This document shows positions 38,401-43,520 of a stretch of DNA of 64,000 nt, piece by piece (positions within the stretch are counted from its first letter, which is position 1; each line of letters starts with the position of its first letter). Both the position numbers and the translations under genes were made by a program. The stretch comes from Marinagarivorans cellulosilyticus. Lineage in GTDB: Bacteria > Pseudomonadota > Gammaproteobacteria > Pseudomonadales > Cellvibrionaceae. Under the pieces are notes generated by a model. That model was not told the origin of the DNA. It was given only the letters and a program-made list of their open reading frames with translations, and made no database searches. The stretch covers positions 2,882,685 to 2,946,684 of the forward strand of contig NZ_AP023086.1 in NCBI RefSeq assembly GCF_021655555.1. The letters are read 5' to 3'.

Positions 38401-38997
38401 TTTACCGCGGCTTATGACCCAACAGCCGCAGATGGCGAATTAGATGGTCGCTACACCTATACGTGGCAAGCAGGGAATTTTGATAGTCATGCTCGTATAT
38501 TGGATGTGGGTTTAAGTGCTGGAGTTGCAGGGGAGTCTTGGTTTGGTTATGGCAATCGTGTTCAGGATGTGACTGCCGTTAATGAATTCGGCATTATCGG
38601 TGGCTTCATTTGTAACTGGGCGGGCCCTAATGGTGATCATACGCTAATGGATTATGCTCAGCGTCAGCACTTATCGCTGGATACTACGGCGGGTATTTAC
38701 ACCGTGAACGACAATGGCTCGTCTTCCAATATCACTTATGCGCCAACTAATAGTTGTGAATACGATGGTACCGGCAGTTTCATTTATGACCGTGACTTAG
38801 ATGGTGATATATTCAATGAGACTACGGATACACTGATTGTTGATGATGGCGCCACTTTATCACTCGATTTACTTGCGGTAGATCACCCTGGCGACTTTAC
38901 TGGAGATGTTGATGCGGCGAATGACGTCCCTGATATTTGGGAAGTGATTACGAATGCTAGAGGCTTTAGCTTACCGGCGTATCCTGCTACTCCATAA
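26434..38997 (+). CDS. giant lipoprotein with Ser linker, TSP3-like repeats, Cys-rich arrays and one cytochrome c domain
   Basis: A 4187-residue lipoprotein not recognised as a known family. Signal peptide with lipobox Y-L-A-G-C (Cys19); serine-rich linker about 32-117; a carboxypeptidase-regulatory-like beta region about 120-180; long acidic, beta-rich regions of unknown type; thrombospondin-3-like calcium motifs near 1464, 2290 and 2949; cysteine arrays at 2869-2945 and 3456-3596; a class I cytochrome c domain with C-A-H-C-H at 3612-3616 and probable axial Met3653 (Q-M-P-F-G); then a beta-rich C-terminal domain of about 490 residues. The block 2290-2948 is duplicated at 2949-3600. ATG 26434 has AGGAG seven bases upstream and makes the signal peptide; the frame opens earlier at 26344. 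It probably sits on the outer membrane. Confidence 0.85.
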   Translation: MKLLSRALPLMFTVYLAGCGSSGGDDEPIVARSSTPANAGNSSSAALSSSEPAATSSVTVSSSSVASSSSAISSVPAPASSSDAASSSSEASNDAPSSSSVASSSIAASSEASSEAVADSPVTLQGKVTTFPTASTDSSSNKVGVQKAGGIANYYSKLRRAGEEGAKSNLTSQDMVNARALVSLFLLSDTEFTTPIATVKTDADGDYQVRAKDVKGYLVQTNKVSQDASDDEIIAAFRLLGKLQVRALVVKEDNGVQRALAIQSIADPVPPEGQDLPAPVAVNPIVHSVVRGIVNQIRATINSLKDMGVAADVVDQLAATVVDNVAATIIDVVAAAADDIIQIPEGQSIESVVKAQEDEFEINLPADEIESLNVLVSSEEEELTEEQITGLEENTIKAEEIIALEDSTLGTSLGSESQGLLSSLDSVLSESINTTVDAKIEEDAALLFGVGAEDQAALDAKLAEQALQKAKQLKIALQRFFLSMGLGVVLEQNAAGDAAVVALNVQAPFFISNCELPGGQGFGDRGIRLFKVGAGTLDDDSEFSGVKPACGETASDSRPVAQALSEVAAALPSQDDIDAAFERIALDSVANSVDDFVASKEDYELIDQVRLYHELDGRLSAATLVSEAVITTLVTNRDVTVNIGYLAKVLANNFKWAREKVNVTPEGFPIFTGRTELLATGARTVESSELVRALSLTLADDPSAAAKFLTERLSFYAQFSPDAVQSAIERKRYESGDSFDVIAALSSVYPTVPEGYRDLVIGAVNGAVNTPGAPAYRVARERVARGLTSAVPSVLFGQTLTSESAINIRSALFFMDLIIKSEFLIEKDKGYFTALNLPDIGERYVPNFENYKFMRPNDSVSMGTLVSSLLNITQIDNGEFFKSLSTLLAVGLSDLPVIPEFKEQNIEELEADLGGRAELVSATCTIENFDGTDPSDKGLELNVFPVEINPETGEFFKGDILSEVTLSSEIVDGSGAVRRTYTISSIPSKSGDQFGRDYVIRLKIPGYQNELPELFIFVDGYAENINLCDAQFPLFIGPDQQFAAIPGLGLMADQMRFDGAGNETPEGVDLSNFELPGAPVYVSGFEEEQALGLADFYFESDVAGYVLTGAQGVGFAPLFGEYQNGQLVLSIEADAGLEPLFGMHSIQSTNLRGVVETLLANELLLEPEIAIDSNLDNWQYDRLYLMRDRKGLYWVIELRFLDFFIEPNGEEAGFIDIGFAGISNVGNLDIPEAGFDDFSGAPTDGADVNYGPMYNYMAYGDWLVIESPMDYAGPHLLPAEQLAFGGSQDDYTQLAAATDGIVIRYASEHFEEKIISASDFDTAFGNPPDYSAIPVRIDAGREGITFVNLSFNKQDRKYVMTPSPENAKNFVTNLKHNNIIAIFDNNVNDGATPVYLARVIRDKPAGDPWANFELSLEIVPFMPSADGEIGPEEVVCFVEETRPCPSDQPNLYLSSALTTSVGVVFDSDYDGVPFVFDPNDQDPNIPGSPVVNAPENGDGGGNGEGVNVFVLAESVADVGTVKSFLLETHNVYPGDIKAVTLKSDLFGSESDQQVVFTCTPPKLDSSTGNFIDFQCSARDLAGDVTITQHSKTGDQIAYQLIAPEATLIELGNRADIEYVVSYRAPIDLNGNAFMCGTEVCPARPNSTGKLTVRIPTTVAVISDMRVTLGTDEPKDFGGLTSLDVTREFTMTGATIKGAKEYELNVFCAGSLPGEDFLPEEYMHFYAPAFDAAGQSVRPEFFLQLPWLGGRSCDFTLEAALENDAGDFVGVSLLRFDDVVISGGAGSGGDFVDNEIKVEVGQSLCLSASDGATVVSKENCDTDSTLFTLLDTVVDSAADASAIVELGENVTEAFADGSRKDLTGGRLTANATVTFNVNLDVPEDVDIEAPTCGVISGDEFSNTCFDHDVTDVLTEFFVVSPEGDSLMLADALPIDLQFAGGELLDLSGEIPLTSSGFYALVDPLNGEKIMEIGVDAFIDADGASEVFAHFTLTAGGNEYHGEGDNTLDLSSPGYLFVSHNSGQPVDFDIRFVRDGVIKLAWFMPPPRKALEGEHDIDGDGNTDITLSYSAELRDWSFVFTDAAKRVEYFGFNGPEVLEAETDGSYSATIAEDTGFADFMVVLDNTQYQLYVQFEHDGQGFLEWFEIYGQPTDPGGNPGECYDCPQSLFEFVFKDGHPLSLFDGGDLGLNTDDNGAALLNFEIVGDEIVITLADGVSTEAYLGFYDFELGEYIEGASTSIPLGQGALQFISFDNNGVLWDLEVFDTGFDVVVRVFEGYQPPTDPHYPEPEKRDTDRDGWFDREDNCVIVPNEDQMDTDGNGLGDACEAVGPEIDGIYMAELTQQEGSEVFDEDTGACVIADDERLLIAVHSMGSQLFIHEVGDDPMDGLHGVMAADGSFSVMGGDAFYSAGGFYDVTNGTFSFDFTETEYPYGYDEGYSSSFDDGSSVASTDAQSGDGQVAETESSADPSSASAGAIGCTESVAVFAYGPDAVNEQAVFTNGGVTWFDYDLREDFGAVSLDVDYGIVLDNVPEETFYWDFEAQAWVDGEIDLEYFVTDTAIVPSDDLYAITGYGAEGEVGVLQPTSNGQWVENVQTLVELEAFDISGMAIENVVGPLANGTSNEVFSDGAMAYITTLTAESTSYSFDCDHHQEADITLVCNNSFVIDWLEDVDGNIDPILAASLDDLIAMSSDMDMSESEADSSNGASSSAAADATMKTMADENGMAMTGVYVGRGFDEYGEFSIHAHITSDDGTALGANLMVHYIAHYHYDYGMPPMVMATGDAMLEVRGDIELISFIYPSELVDEIEARDNGGFILVESELDQMPLVRRGSIELAGEEEMALTLNVVAREDIIVDFALTLPEPSEPNCDAYPEDCYPPEYCDPALEDCYPPEDCDSTMADCYPPEGCDPRTEMCEPPKDCELTAEGCYPSEGCTDGSEDCAPPMPMAIDFDDDGLFGREDNCVLVYNPEQEDTNENGIGDACESVGFEISGVYLATLAPAEGSEEYDEETASCEAAEGHKSLLFVETVGSQLFIHPEGADHKIHALLFDDGSFEIIDRENFVASGEFYDSTEDVLGFDFTSTSGEEAVELCTSRMSVNALPPVAINEQDVVSVGGINWFWSDGGSAAGYFDVDYGVITDDGLEESFSWDYETAAWIAWDNSDAEYFLTINGVVLSDDLNQITGYGENGELATLQPTSFGSGIEGVTRTVELEGFDISGMQIRDVVGDIAKGVAHDAAFSDGAMAYVTELTTDATAYMFECDQLWDSWSQDNLVCANGVVLDWNDETSADGDMTTTWEVPVLAESLAELVSAEDLFSYDLPSIMLGEHYDGEVHSSIEVIITSLDGTVMGEGLTANYVHFMNDNGEETAELVAAQALAVSYVGNTEVIELTHPEDIKELLEHEASAIFVDSTEEDMPVVRLANVSFAGDVEMALTFNAIARDDVVLGFYLSMEGEPCDSTSGDCMPPEDCDPMTEDCMPPEDCDPMTEDCMPPEDCDPMTEDCMPHEDCDPAVETCTPPEDCDPAVADCMPPEDCDPAVETCTPPEDCDPALEDCTPPEDCDPMTEDCMPHEDCDPAVETCAPPEDCDPAVDECAPPSVGDAEQGKLEYDAKCAHCHGADGTSQFSSFENSIIVPLREAYMDMSFLVEYNATQMPFGTASTCIDKCAEDVSAYVMALNNVGTPGGGVSAGFPMKLAVSSPLASVEVQTDAQASQKVRHALDIEMLLSTVLASPSALANYLDVADFFRTAQNAQDCYGPTLNYEEHPDGTAGNSGQLPSGDLGIWRETMPDDNDDGVEEACAAAQLNAQMDAVESRSTMALAVLAAMKANYDATGDADISADLPVGMDSSGVDFSVEEIDDGTLSSYYITLLADYNDDGVDEEVSITLLHEQDETSEHAYEGLLTLEIKDTFNGGNCGMGENDVTRYTSVHYVKNAETDLRLQSREAQFCGNADDDSVTHGAFSESVQGQSVYVTGFVLSPLADWSDNFSVFTAAYDPTAADGELDGRYTYTWQAGNFDSHARILDVGLSAGVAGESWFGYGNRVQDVTAVNEFGIIGGFICNWAGPNGDHTLMDYAQRQHLSLDTTAGIYTVNDNGSSSNITYAPTNSCEYDGTGSFIYDRDLDGDIFNETTDTLIVDDGATLSLDLLAVDHPGDFTGDVDAANDVPDIWEVITNARGFSLPAYPATP
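35038..35265 (+). repeat. 39-bp tandem repeat, first cysteine-rich array
   Basis: Five full 39-bp units from 35038 plus a partial one, encoding D-P-x4-D-C-Y-P-P-E-x-C variants with two cysteines per 13 residues. Units are diverged, so this array looks older than the second. Confidence 0.85.
36799..37221 (+). repeat. 39-bp tandem repeat, second cysteine-rich array
   Basis: Nine full 39-bp units run from 36841 to 37191, with a variant unit before and a partial one after. Two unit types occur: D-P-M-T-E-D-C-M-P-P-E-D-C and D-P-A-V-E-T-C-T-P-P-E-D-C. The units at 36958-36996 and 37036-37074 are identical in DNA, a sign of recent expansion. Confidence 0.92.
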
Positions 38998-39039
38998 TAA
39001 AAATAAACATAATACTGCTGGCTAAGCTAGCGTACGGCG

Positions 39040-39087
39040 ACGGTAAAGAACCTATTTTTAAGGGTTAGGTTCTTTACCGTTTTTTTA
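39040..39087 (+). terminator. strong intrinsic terminator of the giant lipoprotein gene
   Basis: Perfect 14-bp stem (ACGGTAAAGAACCT at 39040-39053 and its complement at 39067-39080) with a 13-base loop, followed directly by seven T. Confidence 0.93.
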
Positions 39088-39173
39088 TGCCTGTCATAGT
39101 GGTGATTTCAATGGCATTTAACATCATAGCTTAACGCACTTGCCTGTGTGGTTTATGCCCTTAAAGGTTCTTA

Positions 39174-39363
39174 GGGCATCTCTAAAAATGCACTTTTTCC
39201 GCAATAGCGGCTTACAGGTTTTCGCTCCTCGACATTCAGCTCCTGCGCCGTTCTAATAAGGTGCTTCCTGCACCGATGCGTCGCTCTACCTCCTGAATCC
39301 ATTCAGTCGTCCGGGCGGTGCTTCCTTGCTCTCACAAAAAAATTACTATTTTTAGAGATGCCC
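39174..39363. mobile_element. 190-bp MITE-like element with 16-bp inverted ends and CTTA duplication
   Basis: Perfect 16-bp terminal inverted repeats GGGCATCTCTAAAAAT (39174-39189) and complement (39348-39363). CTTA occurs directly outside both ends (39170-39173 and 39364-39367), a likely 4-bp target duplication. It has no gene. One hairpin unit (TCTAATAA, GGTGC-TTCCT-GCACC, GATGC) lies at 39252-39284. It probably needs a transposase in trans. Confidence 0.8.
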
Positions 39364-39624
39364 CTTAGATAAATTGGAGCTATTCAGCCATAAAAAATAT
39401 AGCTCACTCGGAGGGCTGGTTGATTGTTTTCTAGGCATTTATGCGTCGGGATCGCATTCATAGCGCCCAGCCCCAGCAAGGGTGCGTGGGGGTAGACTTT
39501 GCAGGAACACGAAGTCGTTGATGGCTTGAGCGGCCCAGAAAATGATCAGTTTGCCGACCTATTTGAGTACGGCTGAATAGTTACGATACATTTATTTTTG
39601 CATCATCGCCTGTATAAACAAAGC

Positions 39625-41229
39625 CTAGTGAGTGTGCGGCTTGAGCATGGTGTGTTTCGTGTTGGCAATGGCGACTTCGTCTTTCGCGGCTTTACAAATC
39701 TGCGCTTCTAAATGTTGCATTTCACACTGTAAGGCAATGGCTTTTGCACTTTTAAGGTTGTTGTAGTCAATTTCATAAAGTACCCAGTTCTTGTAAGCGC
39801 TAGCGAGGTTTTTTTGGGTTTGGCTAATGTCGCTGGGCAAGTAGGGTTGTGCCAAATAATCCTCTAAGGTAGCAACCGCGTCTGGCCATGATTGGCTATT
39901 CCAGTAAAACTTAGCCCATTGGTTGTAGAACCATTCGAGTATTTGAATGAATTGCGGGTGGTCGCTAATGATCATTTCGATTGCTGTAATGGCATCTAGG
40001 CCACTGTCAAAGTCTTCTTTGGATACTGTATTTTTGAGTAGCGTATTTAAAGCATCGACACTGCGGTTTTTAACTCGTGATAAGCGCTCATCGGTATAAG
40101 CTAGATTATTTGCTCTATCAATCGCATTAAGCGTCGCGTCTAGATCAAGCCGCTGGGAGTAAGCTTCAATAGCTAATAAGTGCAACCAAAAAAAACTATT
40201 TTGCAGTTGTTCGTTATGGCTGAAGCTTGCGGTATCGAGTGATAGTTGTTCTAGCACGGTTTCGAGTAAGCGGGTTAGGTCTTGCCATTGCTTCTTTTCG
40301 GCCAATGCCGAAGCTTCGGTTGTGTAGTAGTGCATACGGTTGATTTGCGCGGGCTCGTGGCGCGGGTCGATGAAGGCGCTTATTTCGGCAAGCCGGCCAC
40401 GATCGACGTCATTCATTCGGTTAGGGTGTGTATGCTGGTGCAGCATATTGCGAGTACCCAGCTGCCAAAATGGAATGAGCTCGCGGTTTAGGTAATCCTC
40501 GTAGGTCGATGGCGCTAAACCTCGTGGGTTGAACCAAGCTTCGGCGGCACGTTGGTAAAACTCTGCGTCGTGGTGCTTGTCGTAGCCCTTTGGGCTGGTG
40601 GTTTCAACTTCGGCGCTTTTGCCATCATCAAAATCGAGCTGAATAAAGGCGTGAGACGGCAGCATTACGCCACGGCCGTTGAAATTTAAATGGCGCGCCA
40701 AAACAGCGTATAACAAGCTTGAGCTAATGCAGTTAAACGTGTGTTGTTGAAATATTCCGGTCAGTGCCGATTGATCTAAATCGTAGTTGTTAGGTGGCTT
40801 ATTGTTGGCTTGTTTCTCATTATCGGAGGATGTTTTTTTGGGGTTAGGAGCTTTGAAAAAAGTATGGTGCATAGCCCCATTTAATAGCTCGCCTTGTTGC
40901 CAAGGGTCTAACATACCATCGGTGCGCGTTTGCAGGGTGTTTATAAATGTGTCGATTTGTTTTTTGATGGCGAGGTAATCATCAACGGAATATCGCCCTG
41001 AGGCCATAATGTAAAGTGCCAATAAGGCATCTGGGTCGCCGGCTTCGGCGGCGTGACGCTCGCCGACGGTCTGACGCTCAAAGAACGATAGTGGGCTCCA
41101 GATCGGATAAGGGTTTTGCCCGAACTCGGTACGGTTAAGTGCTTGGGCTTGGCCAACATGGGTTAGTAGCAGCGCCAGCCACAGAAGTAAGTGGCGTTTT
41201 AATCGTGATGGAGGAACAGAAAGGGTCAT
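39625..41229 (-). CDS. exported transglutaminase-like protein with helical-repeat C-terminal half
   Basis: A 534-residue protein with a signal peptide (about 1-29, ending A-Q-A). Residues about 150-215 resemble a transglutaminase/papain-like core: Cys167 in F-N-C-I-S-S-S-L-L-Y-A-V-L-A-R-H, His193 in L-P-S-H-A-F-I-Q-L and an acidic residue (Glu209) in A-E-V-E-T-T-S. The C-terminal 230 residues are helical and TPR-like (paired helices, W-x-x-x-V-A-T-L-E-D-Y-L). The catalytic activity is not proven; such proteins may cleave or cross-link peptides in the periplasm. It stands alone on the minus strand. ATG at 41229. Confidence 0.6.
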   Translation of the reverse strand: MTLSVPPSRLKRHLLLWLALLLTHVGQAQALNRTEFGQNPYPIWSPLSFFERQTVGERHAAEAGDPDALLALYIMASGRYSVDDYLAIKKQIDTFINTLQTRTDGMLDPWQQGELLNGAMHHTFFKAPNPKKTSSDNEKQANNKPPNNYDLDQSALTGIFQQHTFNCISSSLLYAVLARHLNFNGRGVMLPSHAFIQLDFDDGKSAEVETTSPKGYDKHHDAEFYQRAAEAWFNPRGLAPSTYEDYLNRELIPFWQLGTRNMLHQHTHPNRMNDVDRGRLAEISAFIDPRHEPAQINRMHYYTTEASALAEKKQWQDLTRLLETVLEQLSLDTASFSHNEQLQNSFFWLHLLAIEAYSQRLDLDATLNAIDRANNLAYTDERLSRVKNRSVDALNTLLKNTVSKEDFDSGLDAITAIEMIISDHPQFIQILEWFYNQWAKFYWNSQSWPDAVATLEDYLAQPYLPSDISQTQKNLASAYKNWVLYEIDYNNLKSAKAIALQCEMQHLEAQICKAAKDEVAIANTKHTMLKPHTH

Positions 41230-41345
41230 GTTGATGCCGTTTTGCGTCTTAAACAGAGGGCTAGTTGCCTACTTTAGGCGCTAATGATCAGTGATTGTTT
41301 GGGCTGTCTGTACAGCTTGACACTTTTGGCGCGTAAAAGTTTGTT

Positions 41346-41374
41346 TTGACTGATGATAATGACGGTGCTTATAC
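41346..41374 (+). promoter_or_regulatory. sigma-70-like promoter for argG
   Basis: TTGACT at 41346-41351 and TTATAC at 41369-41374 are spaced by 17 bases, about 78 bases before the argG start. No ArgR box was recognised. Confidence 0.45.
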
Positions 41375-41451
41375 CTGTTATTTCACCGCTGTACCCGCTA
41401 CAATGCCGCCGTTTTTACCATTTGTCACAAATTTCTACCTTTGGAGCCTCT

Positions 41452-42669
41452 ATGTCGTCTGTAAATAAAGTTGTTCTGGCTTATTCGGGTGGTCTTGATA
41501 CCTCCGTTATTGTTCGTTGGCTTCAAGAAACCTACGGTTGCGAAGTGGTTACGTTTACCGCTGATATTGGTCAGGGTGAGGAAGTAGAGCCTGCGCGCGC
41601 CAAAGCAGAGGCCCTTGGCGTTAAAGAAATCTACATTGATGATTTGCGTGAAGAGTTTGCGCGCGATTATGTTTTCCCTATGTTCCGCGCTAACGCAATT
41701 TACGAAGGTGAATACTTATTGGGTACGTCTATTGCGCGCCCTTTAATCGCCAAGCGTTTAATCGAAATTGCCAACGAAACCGGTGCCGATGCCATCTCTC
41801 ACGGTGCAACGGGTAAAGGTAATGACCAAGTTCGTTTTGAGTTAGGTGCTTATGCGCTAAAACCCGGTGTAAAGGTTATTGCGCCTTGGCGCGAGTGGGA
41901 TTTAACCAGTCGTGAAACCTTAATGGCTTATTGTGAAAAGCATAATATTCCCGTCGATTTCAATAAAAAGAAAAAGTCGCCTTATTCAATGGATGCAAAT
42001 TTACTGCATATTTCATACGAAGGCGGTGTTTTAGAAGAGCCTTGGGCTGAAGCCGAAGAAGATATGTGGCGCTGGAGCGTGTCGCCAGAGAATGCGCCGG
42101 ATGCCCCTGAGTATATTGAAGTTAGTTTCGAGAAAGGCGACATTGTTGCCATCAACGGCGAAGCTATGAGCCCTGCAACTGTAATGGAAACGCTAAATAC
42201 GCTTGGCGGTAAACACGGTATTGGCCGTTTGGATATTGTTGAAAACCGTTATGTGGGTATGAAGTCGCGCGGCTGTTACGAGACACCAGCCGGTACCATT
42301 ATGATAAAAGCGCACCGTGCGATTGAATCAATCACACTGGATCGTGAAGTTGCGCACCTTAAAGACTCCCTAATGCCTAAATATGCCGAATTGGTATACA
42401 ACGGTTACTGGTGGAGCCCAGAGCGCATCATGCTGCAAAAAGCCATTGACGAGTCTCAAACCAATGTTAATGGCGATGTAAGGCTGAAGCTGTATAAAGG
42501 TAGCGTAAGTGCTGTGGGCCGACGCTCTGAGCAAAGCTTGTTTGATGAAAAGATTGCCACTTTCGAAGATGACGCGGGTGCTTATGATCAAAAAGATGCT
42601 GAGGGTTTCATTAAATTGAATGCCTTGCGTATGCGTATCGCTGCTCAAAAAGGCCGTAAACTCTTTTAA
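41452..42669 (+). CDS. argG: argininosuccinate synthase
   Basis: Joins citrulline and aspartate with ATP in arginine synthesis. The 405-residue length is standard. The N-terminal A-Y-S-G-G-L-D-T-S is the PP-loop that binds ATP; further marks are G-A-T-G-K-G-N-D-Q-V-R-F near residue 117 and S-Y-E-G-G-V-L-E-E near 186. The start is ATG 41452, with GGAG eight bases upstream; the frame is open from 41353 but that extension is not conserved in kind. The next gene begins 18 bases downstream and may be co-transcribed. Confidence 0.97.
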   Translation: MSSVNKVVLAYSGGLDTSVIVRWLQETYGCEVVTFTADIGQGEEVEPARAKAEALGVKEIYIDDLREEFARDYVFPMFRANAIYEGEYLLGTSIARPLIAKRLIEIANETGADAISHGATGKGNDQVRFELGAYALKPGVKVIAPWREWDLTSRETLMAYCEKHNIPVDFNKKKKSPYSMDANLLHISYEGGVLEEPWAEAEEDMWRWSVSPENAPDAPEYIEVSFEKGDIVAINGEAMSPATVMETLNTLGGKHGIGRLDIVENRYVGMKSRGCYETPAGTIMIKAHRAIESITLDREVAHLKDSLMPKYAELVYNGYWWSPERIMLQKAIDESQTNVNGDVRLKLYKGSVSAVGRRSEQSLFDEKIATFEDDAGAYDQKDAEGFIKLNALRMRIAAQKGRKLF

Positions 42670-42687
42670 TGTATTAGGTAGACAACC

Positions 42688-43257
42688 ATGAAAAAATTAA
42701 TGAGCGCTATTGTAGCTACATCATTATTGGCATCTGCTGCTTATGCCGCCGAACCCAAACAAACTAAAAAAGTGCGCCCTACGTACAACTACGCGGGCAT
42801 TAAATATTTTGCGCAGCGTTTAACCGACTATGATTGCTCTCAAGACGGTTTGTTTGTGGATGGTTCTTTCGATATTAATGGTCAAGTGTTTGCTCGCGGT
42901 AGCTTGGGCGATGTTAACGGTGATAGCTGTGGTTCAACCTCTTTATCTGCCAGTGTGGGGTACCGTTCTGCATGGGGCGAGGCTTCTCACCTATATGGTG
43001 TTGCGGGTTTTACTGATGTGTCGCCTGATTCGGGTTCAGGAGATACAGGCTTAGTTATTGGTGGCGGCATACGCGGTTATATTGTACCGGGTATTGAAGG
43101 CTACTTTGAGGTTGATTATTCAACGTTAAACGATGGTGATTTAACCGCTAAAGTGGGCGGTGCGTACTGGTTTAATGGTAACTTCTCTGCAACTGCAGAT
43201 ATTGGCTTTGGCTCTGATCAGCGCTCTTTCGCCATAGGCGGACGAATGGCTTTTTAA
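42688..43257 (+). CDS. small outer-membrane beta-barrel protein (YfaZ-like)
   Basis: A 189-residue exported protein with a clear signal peptide (1-20, A-Y-A-A). The mature part consists of alternating strands rich in Gly, Ser and aromatics, and ends in R-M-A-F, with the C-terminal Phe recognised by the Bam machinery. Eight strands would fit a small OmpA/OmpX- or YfaZ-like barrel. The specific family is uncertain. It follows argG by 18 bases, though a functional link with arginine synthesis is not evident. Confidence 0.65.
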   Translation: MKKLMSAIVATSLLASAAYAAEPKQTKKVRPTYNYAGIKYFAQRLTDYDCSQDGLFVDGSFDINGQVFARGSLGDVNGDSCGSTSLSASVGYRSAWGEASHLYGVAGFTDVSPDSGSGDTGLVIGGGIRGYIVPGIEGYFEVDYSTLNDGDLTAKVGGAYWFNGNFSATADIGFGSDQRSFAIGGRMAF

Positions 43258-43266
43258 ACTTAAATA

Positions 43267-43316
43267 GGCTTTGCTTTGATTTTTATCAAAGTAAAGCCTT
43301 GCGAGTTGGTTAAGCT
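43267..43316 (+). promoter_or_regulatory. FNR/Anr box and promoter of the cbb3 oxidase operon
   Basis: TTGAT-TTTT-ATCAA at 43276-43289 is a perfect FNR/Anr consensus. TAAGCT at 43311-43316 is centred 31 bases downstream, the distance expected for a class II FNR promoter (box at -41.5), giving a start near 43324 and a leader of about 200 bases before ccoN. The box lies in a longer 14-bp inverted repeat (43267-43298), which may also act as a weak terminator for the barrel gene. Confidence 0.72.
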
Positions 43317-43520
43317 AGTGATGTTTTGCTTTTTAGATTGAAATAATAAAGCCTTTGCTTATTGCTACGGGCTTACATTTTATGGACTTTAGGTATGCAC
43401 CTGTAACGCATCAAGAAAATATGCGGCAAAACCTACGGTTTCCACTATCTTAAATGTATTTTTATGCTGCTTTGCAGCTGATACCTTTTTTGCTTTTAAT
43501 TTTAAACTTGGGAAAATCCT

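Larger units (their letters stand above)
38998..39624. other. intergenic region after the giant lipoprotein gene
   Basis: About 630 bases. It holds the strong terminator at 39040-39087 and the 190-bp inverted-repeat element at 39174-39363. From 39368 to 39624 nothing recognisable was seen. Confidence 0.6.

Noticed and set aside
26434..38997. RTX adhesin
   Set aside because: There are calcium-type TSP3 motifs but no glycine-rich nonapeptide repeats, and the protein starts with a lipobox instead of a type I secretion tail.
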